Positions 45,458 through 57,258 of a stretch of DNA of 64,000 nucleotides are shown here, one piece after another. The stretch covers positions 9,059,001 to 9,123,000 of the forward strand of contig NC_091123.1 of NCBI RefSeq assembly GCF_040183065.1, written 5' to 3'. The stretch is from Periplaneta americana (Eukaryota; Arthropoda; Insecta; Blattodea; Blattidae). Each line of letters opens with the position of its first letter. Position 1 is the stretch's first letter. The translations under genes and the position numbers were made by a program. The notes beneath the pieces are model-generated. The model was not told the origin of the DNA. It saw only the letters and a list, made by a program, of their open reading frames with translations, and ran no database searches.

Positions 45458-47895
45458 TCGAACTAGTTTCTTAGGAATACCAAATTCAATAAGAATATTA
45501 TATAAAACCTCTCTTAACCGAGTCATATGTCTTTTTGATATTCATGAATAACAGATGTGCTGTACCCTTATACTCCCGCTTTTTCTCCAATATCTTTTTT
45601 TTGTTTAGTTGATTATTTAACGACGCTGTATCAACTACTAGATTATTTAGTGTTGATGAGAATGGTGATAGCGAGATGGTATTTGGCAAAATGTGGCCGA
45701 GGATTTACCATAGATTACCTGGCATTCACCTTACAGTTGGGGAAAACCTCGGAAAAAACCCAACCAGGTAATCAGTGCAAGCGGGGATCGAACCCGTGCT
45801 TGAGCGCAATTGCAGACTGTTAGGCAAGCTCCTTAACCAACTGAGCCATGTCGGTGGCTTCTCCAGTATCTGTCAAATACAACAAATCTTATCAATAGTT
45901 GATCTATTACGTCTAAAACCACACTGATGAGTCCAATAATTTCATCTACATGTGGAGTTAATCTTCTCAAAAGAATATTGGATAACATTTTTTGTATGAC
46001 ATCAACAAAAGTGATATTTCTGGAAAGTTACTACAGTTAGTCTTTTCAACATTCCTAAAGATATGTACAATTATGAACTCCTTTCATTGTTCTGGTTCAA
46101 TTTCCTTTTTCCAAACAGAAAGTACAAGCTTATAAGTTTTACTAGATAATGCATTTCCACCCTCTTGTATTAATTCTGCTGAAATTTGATAGATACCTGG
46201 AGACTTGTACTTTTTCAGCTTTTCTATCGCAATTTCGACATCAGAAAGTGTGGGTTTGGGTATAAATAGCTCAATAGTTTGTATTTGAATATCATCCCGA
46301 TCATTTCTATTTGGCCTATGTACATTTAGTAGTTGCCCAAAATAGTTTTTTCATCTGTTCAGAATGGAATAAGCAACTGCAAGCAAGTCACCATTCTCAT
46401 CCTTTATGACGTTAATCCTGCCTAATACCTTTCCTCAAATTCCTTTATGGCCTTATATAAATCTCTAATATTTTTTGTTTTTATTCTTACTATTTGTTTC
46501 TACCTCATTCAGTTTTTCCTTCAAATAAACTCTAATTTTGTTTCTAAGTGTATGACTTGCTTCCTGTCTTTCAATGAAATAATAATCTCTTTTCTCAACT
46601 GGATCCTGTAAGAATTTCAATTTTGCTCATTTTCTTCTTTCTACTACAATGCAACAATCTTCATCGAACCATGGTTTCTTTTTCTTAGTTTCAAAATAGC
46701 CTATGCTCTGCTCAGCTGGAATTTTGATGTTATATCTGATACTTTCTCACTCATTATTAATTTTTAATTCCTCCTCAACTTCACCGGAACTTTCTAAAGT
46801 TGCAAAGCTGATAATGTTGCTTAGTTTCATTGTCTATCAATTTCAGAATATTGAATCTCCTAATATTAACTTGTTGCTTTACTCGCTTGGCTACTGATAG
46901 TCTTTCTCTTAGTTCATCAATTATCAAATAATGATCGGAATCAGTCTGCCCTTCTGAAGGATCAAATATCTATTATATAAGTATGTCTTCGTTCATCTAT
47001 CGAGTTGTGATCTATTTGGTTGTGTGTCAATCTATCTGGAGAAGTCCAAGTATATTCATGTATACCCTTGTGCAGGAATATTGAACTTTTCACAAATAAA
47101 TTTTTTTATGTAGCAAAGTTGACTAACCTAACTCCATTATCATTAGAAGTTATGTGTAGACTCTCTTTTCCAATAGTCAGTTTAAAAATATCTTCCCATC
47201 CTACTTTAGCATTGAAATCCTCCAATAAAATGTTCATGTGATATCTAGAAAACTGATCAAAAGTGTTTTCTAATTCCTCACAGAAGCTTTCTATTCTATT
47301 AGGGCGTGTGCATTTATCACTAGATACTGCACCATCTATCCTCAAGTACTAAATACGATAACCTGTCACTGATAAATTGGACCTTTTTTATTGCTGATTT
47401 TATTATTTTATGAATAAAGAATTCTGATCCTAATTGGTGATTACTGTTTCCATTCTCATAGTAAAAGTACAGTAATTGCCTATTGGTGATATGCCATTCC
47501 CATCTAACCTAACCTGCTGTAATCTCATAAAGTCTATTCTATATCCAGCTAGTTCTTTTGCTACTAATGTTACCCCTCCTGTTCTATAAGGACTCATGAC
47601 ATTCCAAGCACTAAATTTCATAACCTTACTCCTTTGCTGTGGTGGTCGCACCAAAGAATCAGTCCCATTCCAAGGCTTATTTTGGTGTTTCATAACAAGT
47701 TTTTTTTATAGTGATGGGTTGTTAGCCCTTCGCCCAACCCCCAAGCTGGAGGATCATCCCTTATTGGCTGTCCGCGACTGCTTATTCAATATATTCGCAG
47801 CTACCCTCCATATTTGGAAGCCGTCTACTCTATCTGCAACCTGAGGATTCACCATGCTGTGGTGATAGGGACCCATAATTCACGGGATTTGACAT
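45458..47895 (-). mobile_element. nearly 5'-complete endonuclease/reverse-transcriptase LINE, broken
   Basis: Read on the minus strand, a 5' leader (47895-47695, ending GGGCTAACAACCCATCACTA) precedes the endonuclease start FSAWNVMSPYRTGGVTLVAK at about 47610. Next come the endonuclease LLEDFNAKVGWEDIFK (about 47190-47240), the linker PWFDEDCC (about 46660) and the reverse-transcriptase start DVEIAIEKLKKYKSPGI (about 46190-46240). SAELIQEGGNALSS and EPEQWKEFI follow, with frameshifts. After a SINE insertion the frame resumes as LEKKREYKGTAHLLFMNIKK and TYDSVKR, then stops near 45458 before the YADD-type catalytic box. The 3' half is therefore missing. Its many shifts and stops make it inactive. 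The clade is not assigned here. Confidence 0.8.
45584..45870 (-). mobile_element. tRNA-derived SINE (family B) inserted in the LINE
   Basis: The SINE proper is 45595-45859. Its minus-strand head has TGGCTCAGTTGGTTAAGGAG (A box) and GGGTTCGATCCCC (B box). The body has GGTTGGGTTTTTTCCGAGG, TTTTCCCCAACTG and CCAGGTAATCTATGG, and the end is GCGTCGTTAAATAATC followed by an A-rich tail. The flanks TCTCCAATATC (45584-45594) and TCTCCAGTATC (45860-45870) match at 10 of 11 bases and both fall inside the LINE coding sequence, so the order of events is clear: LINE first, SINE later. Confidence 0.85.
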
Positions 47896-48570
47896 CTATC
47901 ACATTAATTATTTTTTTATTTCATAAGTACTAAAACATGTTGCTTTATGTTTCTAAATAGAAAATAAATGTATGTTAATAAGACATTTTTTTTGTTTCAT
48001 TTGTAAATCATCTTGCGACCTTCTTCAGCTCTTTACAGCAATTAAAATAGTGAACTGTAAAATGGTGGATGATAAGCTTGCAATGTCAGAAATTCCAATT
48101 TTATGGTACTGGGAAATACCCATAGTACTCAACAATAGAATATCAGCACAGATAGCAGCAAGAACAAATGAACATTGCATTGTCATGAACGAGACATGAT
48201 TGGCAATTTGCATCCTGAAAAATTTAATTCACTTATCATTTACATCACTTACCTCTGAAAGAAAGCTTTGTTGCTGGCTCTTATCTGTCCTGTTCTTGGA
48301 ATTTGTGCTCAGTGGCTGGAAGCTAATTCTGGGGGGGGGGGGGGCTTGACTCTAATGCAAGTGTGATACTCTAACATATAAATTGATAATCTACAAATCT
48401 GAGACGAATTTAGTGTAAATTAAGCTTTTTGGGCAAAACTGATTTTCACGAATACATATCTCCAGAAATTACAAATGACCAATACCCACAGCAAGTCATT
48501 TTAGAGTAATCAATAACTTAAAATCCAGATTTCACAATTTAAAGTGTACGGATACCAGACCTGTATTTCC
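47896..48570. other. intergenic with a G14 run
   Basis: Contains an uninterrupted run of 14 G at 48331-48344, otherwise nothing supported. Confidence 0.5.
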
Positions 48571-48788
48571 TTTTTTTTTCTTGGTTATTTAATGACGCTC
48601 TATCAACTACTGGGTTAATTAGCATTGATGGAATTGGTGATAGCAAGATGGTATTTGGTGAGATGAGGCCCAGGATTCGCCATAGATTACCTGTCATTTG
48701 CCCTACGATTGGGGGAAAAAAAAGTAATAGCTCAAGTGGGAATTGAACCCATGCCCAAATGTAACTAAGGATCAGCAGGTAAACCAGA
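48571..48788 (-). mobile_element. SINE family B, truncated head
   Basis: Same as the SINE at 45595-45859: TTATTTAATGACGCTCTATC, TGGTGATAGCAAGATGG, CATAGATTACCTGTCATT and GGGAATTGAACCCATGCCC (B box inverted). It has a T-run at the left, which is the A tail of the minus-strand element. The A-box end is missing and part of the CCGAGG segment is deleted. Confidence 0.75.
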
Positions 48789-49189
48789 TCTATACTATAA
48801 TTAGTTTTGTGTACTGAAAATATTCATAATAGATACTGCACGCTTCAAATTCGATTGAAATAAATCTGACATGCAGACAGTTATATAATATGGACTTGTA
48901 CAGTACCAAAGAAACCTGTTTGGAAAATGTCTCAGATGAGCGATGTCAAAGGCAACTGACAAGAACTAATTGGACTTCAATTCCTGCACGAATCAAGAAC
49001 TCAATATTAAATCCAGAGTTGCTTCTCTGGGATCCACTCCTGCTAACTCGGGGCATCTCCTCTTATGCTGGTCATGCTCTCATATGTGGAAACCTGTAAT
49101 AAATTCCAATGCATCATATCACCACATTCTCTCGAATCTGTGAACACAAAGAAGAAATCATACATTTATATCTGTGCAAAAATAGACAT
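48789..49189. other. intergenic, no gene seen
   Basis: No supported feature; the ORF 48890-49099 is unremarkable. Confidence 0.4.
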
Positions 49190-50163
49190 GAAGCAAGTAC
49201 TGCCTGCTGCCACACAACTGATTTAGAAAATGCCAATCTCATGTCGCACTGAACACACTATTGGAGTTCTGTCCATAGTGAGTGGTGATCTGAACTGCAA
49301 TTCTGTGAGATTAAGATTCATGTCACCAACGCAAAAAATTTTATATATATGAAGAAACGACTATGTGAATTTGGAAGAACTTTAAATTTAAAGTGGAGGA
49401 CAAAGAGATCCATAACTCATTTTCTTTAGGGCTCATCACAAAATTTGTATTTGCACCTTAGAAAAACCATAGGCAGGATGATAAGAGAGTGTGTTGTTTG
49501 ACTATTTCTGATGATTAATAAAGAATGAATCATGTTTATGAAGCCATGACGGGGTAGTTATGTAGAAATGGGAAAGTAACACTAGCCAGGGAGGAGAGGG
49601 CAGTGGAGTCCTGGCTGAGAGAGACACTAGTGGGTGAGGGCGATTGCAATACCTTCGGTCTGAATTTAGCATATCAGTCACTGGTAGCATCATCTATCAC
49701 ACTGGACATTGGGCTGCCAGAATCCCAGTCCAACCGCATCGGTCTCTCCCGGTGAGGTGAAGGAAGGATAAAGAACCGGAACCCTGGCTTTATGGAGAAT
49801 AGAACAGAGAACAACTAGGATGGGTGAGGTTAGGTTTGGCTTGTATGAGATGACAGTGGGTCATGGATAAAGGCTTCAGTGAACCATTTAACTGTTCACT
49901 GCTGCACTCATCATCCTTCATGTTGCACACCAGGCCACCAGTAACCAAATTTAGCCCATCAGCTTAATCAAATGGGGGAACAGAAGCAAAGGCAGAATGA
50001 TGAATCCTACCTAAACTATCTTCCTGCCTCATGGTTTTGCCTAAAGGTGCATATTGATAATTCCTCCATTCCCTAGTCTCATATCAGATACAGACAGATT
50101 GGAATTCATACCAAAAGATGCATACAGATTCCGAGTCTGTTGAGCAATGAATTTATCAACAAT
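49190..50163 (+). repeat. dispersed repeat R1, copy 4 (long)
   Basis: Aligns with 42120-43074 over its length in the same orientation, about 7.1 kb away. The core is almost identical (CTGGCTGAGAGAGACACTAG, GCAATACCTTCGGTCTG, CTCTCCCGGTGAGGTGAAGG). The left part is more diverged than the core, as with independent copies of one family. Confidence 0.7.
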
Positions 50164-51049
50164 TTACAAAGAGATGTCGTCTCTAGCAGAAACCGTAGAA
50201 GTAATGTTACCAACGTTTTAATAGTAGTATAATTGGAAGGAAGTGCACGCTCCTATCTCTTTATCTAATCCATCCTAACCTTGCCACAGTCCTCAACTTC
50301 CTGTATTTTGGTCAAGGGTAAATACTAGTTTTTATTCACATGCAGTGTTTCTGCACTTTGGTCCAGCGAAAATGCTCGTCTTTATTGACAACTAGTTTTA
50401 CAGTGTCGCCATTTATAATGTTGGGAGATCGAATGAAAGGAAATGTCTAAAAAGAATGTTGCCAGCATTACAACAGTAGTTTCTCATTGGCTATGTTAAC
50501 AGACGATCATTTACTGCATCGTGGCATTGATAGTTACAGTGAAGGCAAAGGTAGATTGACAGAATAATTCTAGAAGTAAAGCACATGGTAATAGAGGACA
50601 ATATGCTGAGTTCTTGGCAATGAAGCCATCAGCTCTCTTGCTCTCCAATATAGGAGAGTGATGTAGCAAAAAGTATAACCGTTTTAATGTAGGCACCATA
50701 TTTTTATGTTATGGCGGTTATATCACCTACACACAACCTGCCGTTGGTTAGCGGGTCAATATGACCTAGCCGGGAGGACTGTCAGACAACTCCACCGACC
50801 ATATCCCCTCTGCACCACTTAGGGGACGCTTATGCATGCCATGGCAGGTCAGCATGCTAAAATGGCATTTCCTCCATTTTGATGGAACAGTTATACCGCT
50901 GTGATTCGGTCCCCAGAGCCTCGTTTGTTAAAAACAGGTTGCACCACGGGAAGGTGAGGATGGGTTTTGAGTAGGAGAGGTATGAAATGCACTTCACTAC
51001 TCCTTGCAACCCTAGAGGACGACATAAGCTCTTCAAAAACTGTTATGTT
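50164..51049. other. intergenic, no gene seen
   Basis: The stretch 50730-50960 is more GC-rich (GTTGGTTAGCGGGTCAATAT and following) and may be an unrecognised repeat. No gene supported. Confidence 0.4.
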
Positions 51050-51680
51050 GAACAAATGGACTGCTGCAGGGAGATCCTCTAATTCCTCTCTTAGTCAATA
51101 TTGTAACAGCAACATATACCAAAGACAGCTGATGAGACAGTCCAGAAGCAATATTATATATACAGTGATGATAAGATGCTGCTACCAAAGACACCAGAAG
51201 ACTTACAAGAAATATTTAATAGTTGTGTAGGCTGGACAGATAGAAATGGACTAATAAATAAGGAGAAAATAGTCCAAGTGGTTTTCCAAAGAGAGAGAAA
51301 CTTCTCTCCGAAGAGAAAATAACATATGGAACCGAAGAATTGGATGCTAGGGAGTGACTTTTCAATCTTCGGGAAAGGTTTTCAATATATATGTGAGAGA
51401 GAAGGCAACTACTGCAACCCAAGCTACTAGTGATATTTTACATTTAAAAAAGCTATGATTAGAGACAGCCATGAAATTGTCTGAAACGAAAATAATAACC
51501 ACTCTGACGTATGGCATCTGTATCATATAAGGAAGGATACCTAAAGAAGAAGGACCTAATAATATGAGAAGGCTAAAGGGCACGTTCCTAACAAGAGTGC
51601 TGGCAGTTTTAAAATTCACCTGACCCAGTTTAGTGTATTTACTCACAAGAAAAGAATTCTTGATAATTATGTAGGCCTAG
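51050..51680 (+). mobile_element. retroelement reverse-transcriptase fragment (family B)
   Basis: In shifting plus-strand frames: LLQGDPLIPLLVNIVTA (the QGDPLSPLL box), YSDDKMLLPKTPEDLQEIFN (the YADD box altered to YSDD), GWTDRNGLINKEKIVQVVF, then ETAMKLSETKIITTLTYGI and PSLVYLLTRKEFLI. These are ordered parts of the palm and thumb of a non-LTR reverse transcriptase. The fragment at 19160-19690 covers the last part plus the Cys/His end of the same type. Several frameshifts; dead. Confidence 0.75.
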
Positions 51681-51756
51681 TAGGCATTGGCCAGGGTGTA
51701 TTTCGGCAATAAAGGTCCAGGCCACATACATTACCATTTAAGTTACATTTTGAAAG

Positions 51757-51801
<45 letters not shown>

Positions 51802-52240
51802 TTTTCACAGTGACTGACATAATATTGCCAGTGTCTTTACACTGTAATGGGAAATTATCTGGACCTTTTTTGGGTGATGGTTTTACTAATTACTAAACGT
51901 TTTGTTAAGGAGCTATGGTACTTGCTGCTGCTGCTACCTACTGACGGTTACCAACTTGTAATGGAGAATCACTTCAATGGGACAGACGTTGACTAGTTTA
52001 CACCACCATTGCTATCACAGGCAGAAGCTGGATTGGAAATGTGGAAATCACTCATCGGGCATCTGTAATTATTACAAAAATAAATAAAAGCATTTCCAAT
52101 GGCAAAGTATTAACTGTAAACATATATGTACCTATAATAAAATTCGTTATTAAAACTGTTGTTGAATAATTTTTCCTTACTTTCTTAAATGAAAACGTTC
52201 ATGTAGGCCTAAATATTTTTTTAATAATGCCACCAGGTTG
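51681..52240. other. intergenic with (AT)n microsatellite
   Basis: A pure (AT)n tract lies at 51758-51796. No gene supported around it. Confidence 0.6.
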
Positions 52241-52455
52241 TCCTTCGACATTTCTGGTCTCCACTCCTGGTAGTAGCTTAGATGCAACTCACATCTGAAC
52301 TTGGGGGAGTTACACTACCCCGATGATATGATAGAATGATCATTATTAGGCTATGTGGTGCCAGGAGAGGTCTTAAATCTAAACTTAACCTAAATTCCAG
52401 ACAATGAACTAACATAGGAATAATACCATTTCAAGAAAAAATTCTTATGCTGTAA
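52241..52455 (-). mobile_element. SINE family H, second copy
   Basis: GGGGGAGTTACACTACCCC, TGGTGCCAGGAGAGGTCTTA and AACATAGGAATAATACC match 14192-14325 in order and orientation. Here the following CAAGAAAAAATTCTTATGCT is continuous, showing what the site looks like without the LINE insertion seen at 14.3 kb. The tRNA-like head is decayed. Confidence 0.6.
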
Positions 52456-52549
52456 CCGGAAAAAGCGACTTCAGAATTCAGCATAAGTACATATGTCGTT
52501 ATTGTTTTATTGAATTATTTATTTTTGGTCTAGGGGACATATCTTTTTT

Positions 52550-52672
52550 ATGTACTTGTTTATTTATCTACCCTTGTGTCATCTATAAAAAAACATGTGT
52601 TTTAATTATTTGGTCTTCATTTATCTACCCTTGTGCCATCAATATAAAACACGTTTTTTTTAATTATTTTTA
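52550..52672 (+). repeat. tandem duplication of about 65 bp
   Basis: TTTATCTACCCTTGTG(T/C)CATC followed by ATAAAAAAACA or ATATAAAACAC and TTTTAATTATTT occurs twice in a row. Confidence 0.7.
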
Positions 52673-54509
52673 ATTTGCTGTCTTTGTATACAGGTACTTA
52701 CGCCGTACTCCGAAGTATAGTTTGCGGAAATCGCTTTCCGCACCGATCACCTCATGAACTGTAGCCAGATGCTCCGACTACTTTGACCATGACGCAGACC
52801 TAGGCCTAAATATGTACTATTACATTCTCACTGACAATGCACGCATAGCTTCAATAATTGCTGTTAAATGCAGTCAGTAGATCTATTACTCCCTGAGCAT
52901 CTGTAAATAGAAATACACACATGAAAGATTATCTCACTCATTTTATTTTGTGTCTTTTCGTTGACATACCTAAAACGTACATAATGATTCCAATGCATAA
53001 TTGTTACCACAAGTACAACCACAATTAGTAATATTATGGACTAATTATTTCTGATTGTGTAAATATTACGTATCCACAAAATACCATGTTTATTTTAAAT
53101 TTAGACAAACGACGCAACGAGATAACAACAGCTCTGATCTCTCCATTCAGTGCTGCCAACTGCGGTGTACGGAAAGTCGCCGAACAGTAGTTCAGAAATC
53201 GCTAGATTCCTTATTATCAATAGAGAAAGTGTTACTTTCGTCACTGTAGGGTGCTGAAAAAGTCGTTAAATCCCTATTTAAGCAATGGAAAAATTAAAGA
53301 ATATTGTCTCCATAAAAGAGTTAAAAATCTCCATATTTAGCGCCAAAGTCGCTACATTGGCGACACTGGTTCTAGTCAGAGTCACCACCCTTCAATACAA
53401 AATTATGGAAATTTAGTCTAGAATTTATCAGATTTTCCATTGAATTAACGCATCGAAAATGTAAAATAAAATATTAATAATAATTTCATACTAATAAATC
53501 TTTGTACAACACTAAATATAAATAAATAAGCACTCAATCACTTCTCACATAGAAGGAGATGAATTTCACAGCCTGACAGCATGTACACCTTCACCTGTTC
53601 ATTACGACATACCAACATGACTGATCGCTATTGTAGGCGGGAACTTTGAAACAATAGTAAGAATGTAGTTATTATTTCTACTGTGGACATCGCCGTTTCT
53701 GTTTTTCAGCACATATTCTAGTACGTAAGGCAGAACTGCTTGCGTCTGAACCGAAATTCTTTCCACATCTAAATAGGAGACGTCAATATCATCAAATTCG
53801 TTGTTCCACGAGATGAATGATTTTTAATGCGATATGTTGTCAGCATTGCTGTGTGTGACGTCACTGTAATGGCTGAAAAATGAACGTTCCTCCTTCCCAC
53901 CCCCCGGGCATTTCGAAAACCTCGTTATATTTTTATTTTTTGTTTCGCACTACTTTTCATTGTTTTTCATTACTGTAATTTCAAAATACTTTGTACTACA
54001 TGTTTTCATATAACTATGTTGCTCTTGTTTTGTAAAAACCTGTAATTACTTAAGAACATGATCGTGCATCTTACAATTCTACCAATTCTACTTCACAAAA
54101 TGTATAGCTTATTAAATCCTTAATATTAAACTTCATCTCCACCAAAAACGTCCATATATTCGACCATAGGCGATGACTCTATGGATGTTCAAGGGCGAAG
54201 AATCCACAAGATAATGTGTGATCTGCACCAGGGGTGGTGCCAGAAGGGGAGCTTTGGTGGGCTGGAGCTTTCTCTTAAACCCCTTAACATGAAAATGAAT
54301 ATTATGTGAATAGTCAATATGTATTGTTCAGCAATTTCACGAAAAAGTAATTGCTTAAAATAATGCGTAATAATGACTGCATGATGAACTTTCCAAGAGT
54401 AGGCCTCTATTATGAACTAATTTGATTCAACCCAATGGTATAAAGAACGTTATAATTAAAAATTATTGAGTCAGTTTTTATCGCCTTTCTTCCCGTTGGG
54501 CAATTATTG
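52673..54509. other. intergenic, no gene seen
   Basis: Short ORFs without recognisable domains. A C-run and CCCGGG at about 53898-53908. No gene supported. Confidence 0.4.
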
Positions 54510-54700
54510 TACATGCGTATGTATGTATATTTAGTCAGCAGTCCAAAAACTGGTTGGAACCTAATAAGTGACACCAACGAAGCATCACTTATGAGGCAAC
54601 TAAGTCACGAGATAAGAGGGTAGGGTGGTCAGTTCCTTTCCCCCTCCATTGCATGCATTGTTGACTATATCATCAGCCCTCCATATTAATTTTTGGGTCA
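54510..54700 (+). repeat. dispersed repeat J, copy 2
   Basis: ACTGGTTGGAACCTAATAAG, TGACACCAACGAAGCATCAC, TTATGAGGCAACTAAG and TTCCTTTCCCCCTCCATTGC match 41330-41590, same orientation. Confidence 0.6.
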
Positions 54701-55064
54701 GGTACCACAGATAATAATGGACCCTTTCCATGTTAAAAATGTCAAAATCGCTATTTTTAGAATGAAAATAGAAACATGTTTTAACTTACTCTAGCTAGAA
54801 CCAGAAATAGTTTTCTTCCACAGTTGCTATGCACTTAATCGTATTATATAAAAAAAATTATGATTTTTGAAAATTAAAATCAAAATCAATGATTTTTTTT
54901 TAATTTAAATCAGATTTTTTGTTTCAATAATTTTTTTACTGGTATTTAAAACTTTTAATTCATTTTTTTTAATTGGATTTATTGAAGGAAACAAGGTATT
55001 GCTAATAAAAAATCACACCAATGATCAAAAAGGAGTTAATTTTTTTCCAATTTTAAGTTAAAAG
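54701..55064. other. intergenic, no gene seen
   Basis: A/T-run-rich DNA (T-runs near 54891, 54964 and 55039). No feature supported. Confidence 0.45.
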
Positions 55065-55410
55065 AACATACTTGAAACAAATGAAACCAGAAGCTCCAGA
55101 TCTGAATGCTCAACCTAAAATACACAAGGCTAATATACCAATCAGCCTCCTAGTTAATTACATGTCTACACTAGCATACAAGCTAACTCAGTACATGGAA
55201 AATAGCTCAGGAAACAACATACAATTCACCAATCACACTGCAGTCAAGAACAACACAGACTTGGTCAACCACATCAAGGACAAACACATATCCCACAATT
55301 CAACACTAGCATCGTTTGACATCATCAATCTATACACTCACTAACATACCCATAAGTAAAACAATAAAAATATTAGAACATGTTAAAATAGATGAAAACT
55401 CAGCAAATTA
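55065..55410 (+). mobile_element. Penelope-like reverse-transcriptase fragment
   Basis: The plus strand reads LNAQPKIHKANIPISLLVNY, AYKLTQYM, NTDLVNHIKDKHISHNSTLA, SFDIINLYT, and after a one-frame shift at about 55340 TNIPISKTIKILEHVKID. The PKIHK..IPI..LVN motif and the SFDI.NLYTNIPI catalytic region are the hallmarks of Penelope-like element and related reverse transcriptases. About 110 codons remain; one frameshift and both ends missing, so inactive. Confidence 0.75.
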
Positions 55411-55414
55411 TTTT

Positions 55415-55600
55415 CAAATAGTTTCTTCATCTTGGGTTGTGTTTAATGGTGTCTGCTTATTCAAATGTTTGTGTAGGAACACAAGTGTTGATGCTTTGTC
55501 TGTACCAAGCCTGTTGCGTAATGTAGAATGCACAACACCAAATGTAGAGAAAACACGTTCTATACCAGCAGAAGATGCTCTTGAAGTTAGCAGGTGACTG
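55415..55600 (-). mobile_element. hAT transposase C-terminal fragment
   Basis: A minus-strand frame, uninterrupted from about 55590 to 55425, reads SRASSAGIERVFSTFGVVHS then TLRNRLGTDKASTLVFLHKH. This is the S.AG.ERVFS.......RNRL...KA..LVF dimerisation region of hAT transposases. Weaker coding traces continue upstream to about 55820. It lies tail-to-tail against the Penelope-like fragment. Confidence 0.75.
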
Positions 55601-55830
55601 TCTTCATAACATCTTTGCCATTAGCCTACTAATGATAGGTTCTTGTGACTTCCACCGCTGCAATGCAGACACACCAACTAAAATGTCATCTGTGGACATA
55701 ATTTTTGAAAATGGGCAAGAATTTATTTCATATTTCACTATTATAGGTAAAAATGAGGATTCACTATAGATAGTTTGAGCAAACTGAAGTGAAAGTGAGG
55801 CCAGCAACTGGTTGGCCAGTCTGGGCCCTT

Positions 55831-56289
55831 CAAGGGCTGTGGTGCCACGGATATATTATATATTGTATTGCTGTTGTCTGAATTACAAGTTCATTAAAGT
55901 TGTACATGTAGAACTACAGTACCAGTACATAAATTATTATTTTAACAAAATGTTCCCAGCAATACAAGCTGTACACCTTATTTCATAATTCGGAATGTCT
56001 TTACTTACTACTTCCCAGCAGTTTTCTTTAATTAGCTGTAGTTCCAGTTTGTACTTCCAGATACTGTAGTTATTGCTATTTAACTTTGTAACTTGTGTAC
56101 TTATTAAATTTGACACCTTTATCTTGACTCTTTAGTGCGACAATTAAAATACATAAAATCCTTATTATGACACAAATATTATTGTCTTTATTCCCTTTAT
56201 CATTATAAGTCCTAAACCTCTTTGCAAGTTGAGCTGGACACATAACCAGTTAGAAAAATAATTTCTGTACTGTAGTTCTAAATGTAAAA
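55831..56289. other. intergenic, no gene seen
   Basis: No supported feature. Confidence 0.4.
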
Positions 56290-56475
56290 CTTTAATGGGT
56301 AAAAACGTAATACGGCAAACGCTAAGCTCTGCCCACGACCCCTTTCCACTTTTCCCCTACAAGCTCACCACACACTTTACGTGATAGGCTAGTGTTGTGT
56401 CGAATGCACATTTCATGTGGGTGGGGATAAGTTCCCCTACTGGCGTTCGCCATATTACGTTTTTGCCCTTTAATG
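56290..56475 (-). mobile_element. hAT-like MITE-1, copy b (170 bp plus target duplications)
   Basis: The element proper is 56298-56467, again exactly 170 bp. It begins GGTAAAAACGTAATACGGC and ends in the inverted GCCATATTACGTTTTTGCC. The flanks are the perfect 8-bp repeat CTTTAATG at 56290-56297 and 56468-56475. The interior (CACAACACTAGCCTATCACG read on the minus strand) matches copy a at 15039-15208 in reverse orientation. The minus-strand ORF 56322-56555 overlaps it and is not a gene. Confidence 0.85.
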
Positions 56476-57258
56476 AAATTGAGAATAACAACAATACAGA
56501 GAAATACATAGATAGCCAGGCATGGCCACCAACTAAAATAAGACAACCTCCACATTCTAGTGTTGTATAGGCCTACCCAACAGGGCTTGTTAATATGATG
56601 TTACAATATTTCTAAACACTATTAAACATTGTGAAAGTAATTTTTTTAATATTAGTTTGCTACAAATCACAAAATTAGAATTTAAAAAATTCACAATTCC
56701 GAAAACTTTCTTTATGTAGGCGAATATATTTTCTTTTAGAATGAAGAGAAATATTCTGACATTAAGCATAATAAAATGTAATCAAAACAATGCTTAAGGA
56801 TATGGTGGAATAAAATTTATAACAAGAATATATATTTTAAGGGTGGAAGGTGTAGGTAACCCCTTAATGGGGTCCAGAAAGGTCCTATCTTAACAATGTT
56901 AAAAATGCATACATATAATTTTATTGTTCTCAGAAAATGTTATGATTACAATCTTGAAAGAAAATATGAGTTGTATAATGTACCTTTCTGATTGCTTTAA
57001 CACAGGGATTTTTTTTAAATATTAATTATTTTCAAAATTAATTTCTTTTTTTTTTCTTCAAAAAGTGGAAATTTTTGCAACATTTTCCAATGTTTATGAC
57101 CCTAACTCCTTTGAAAAAAAAAATCCATATTTAAATATGCTCAAAATCTCAATAATTCTATCCTGTAAGTTTGAATCAATTCAGACAAATAAATTTTGAG
57201 AAAAAGAAAATTCGATATAAAAAATATACAACTTGCAGAAAACGAGCTTCAAAATTTG
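56476..57258. other. intergenic, no gene seen
   Basis: AT-rich with T-runs. Nothing supported. Confidence 0.4.

Noticed and set aside
48331-48344. G14 run as a functional G-quadruplex
   Set aside because: A single homopolymer run is more simply a slippage-prone tract or sequencing artefact; no further G-tracts nearby.
56322-56555. 77-codon ORF
   Set aside because: It overlaps MITE-1 copy b and random flank.
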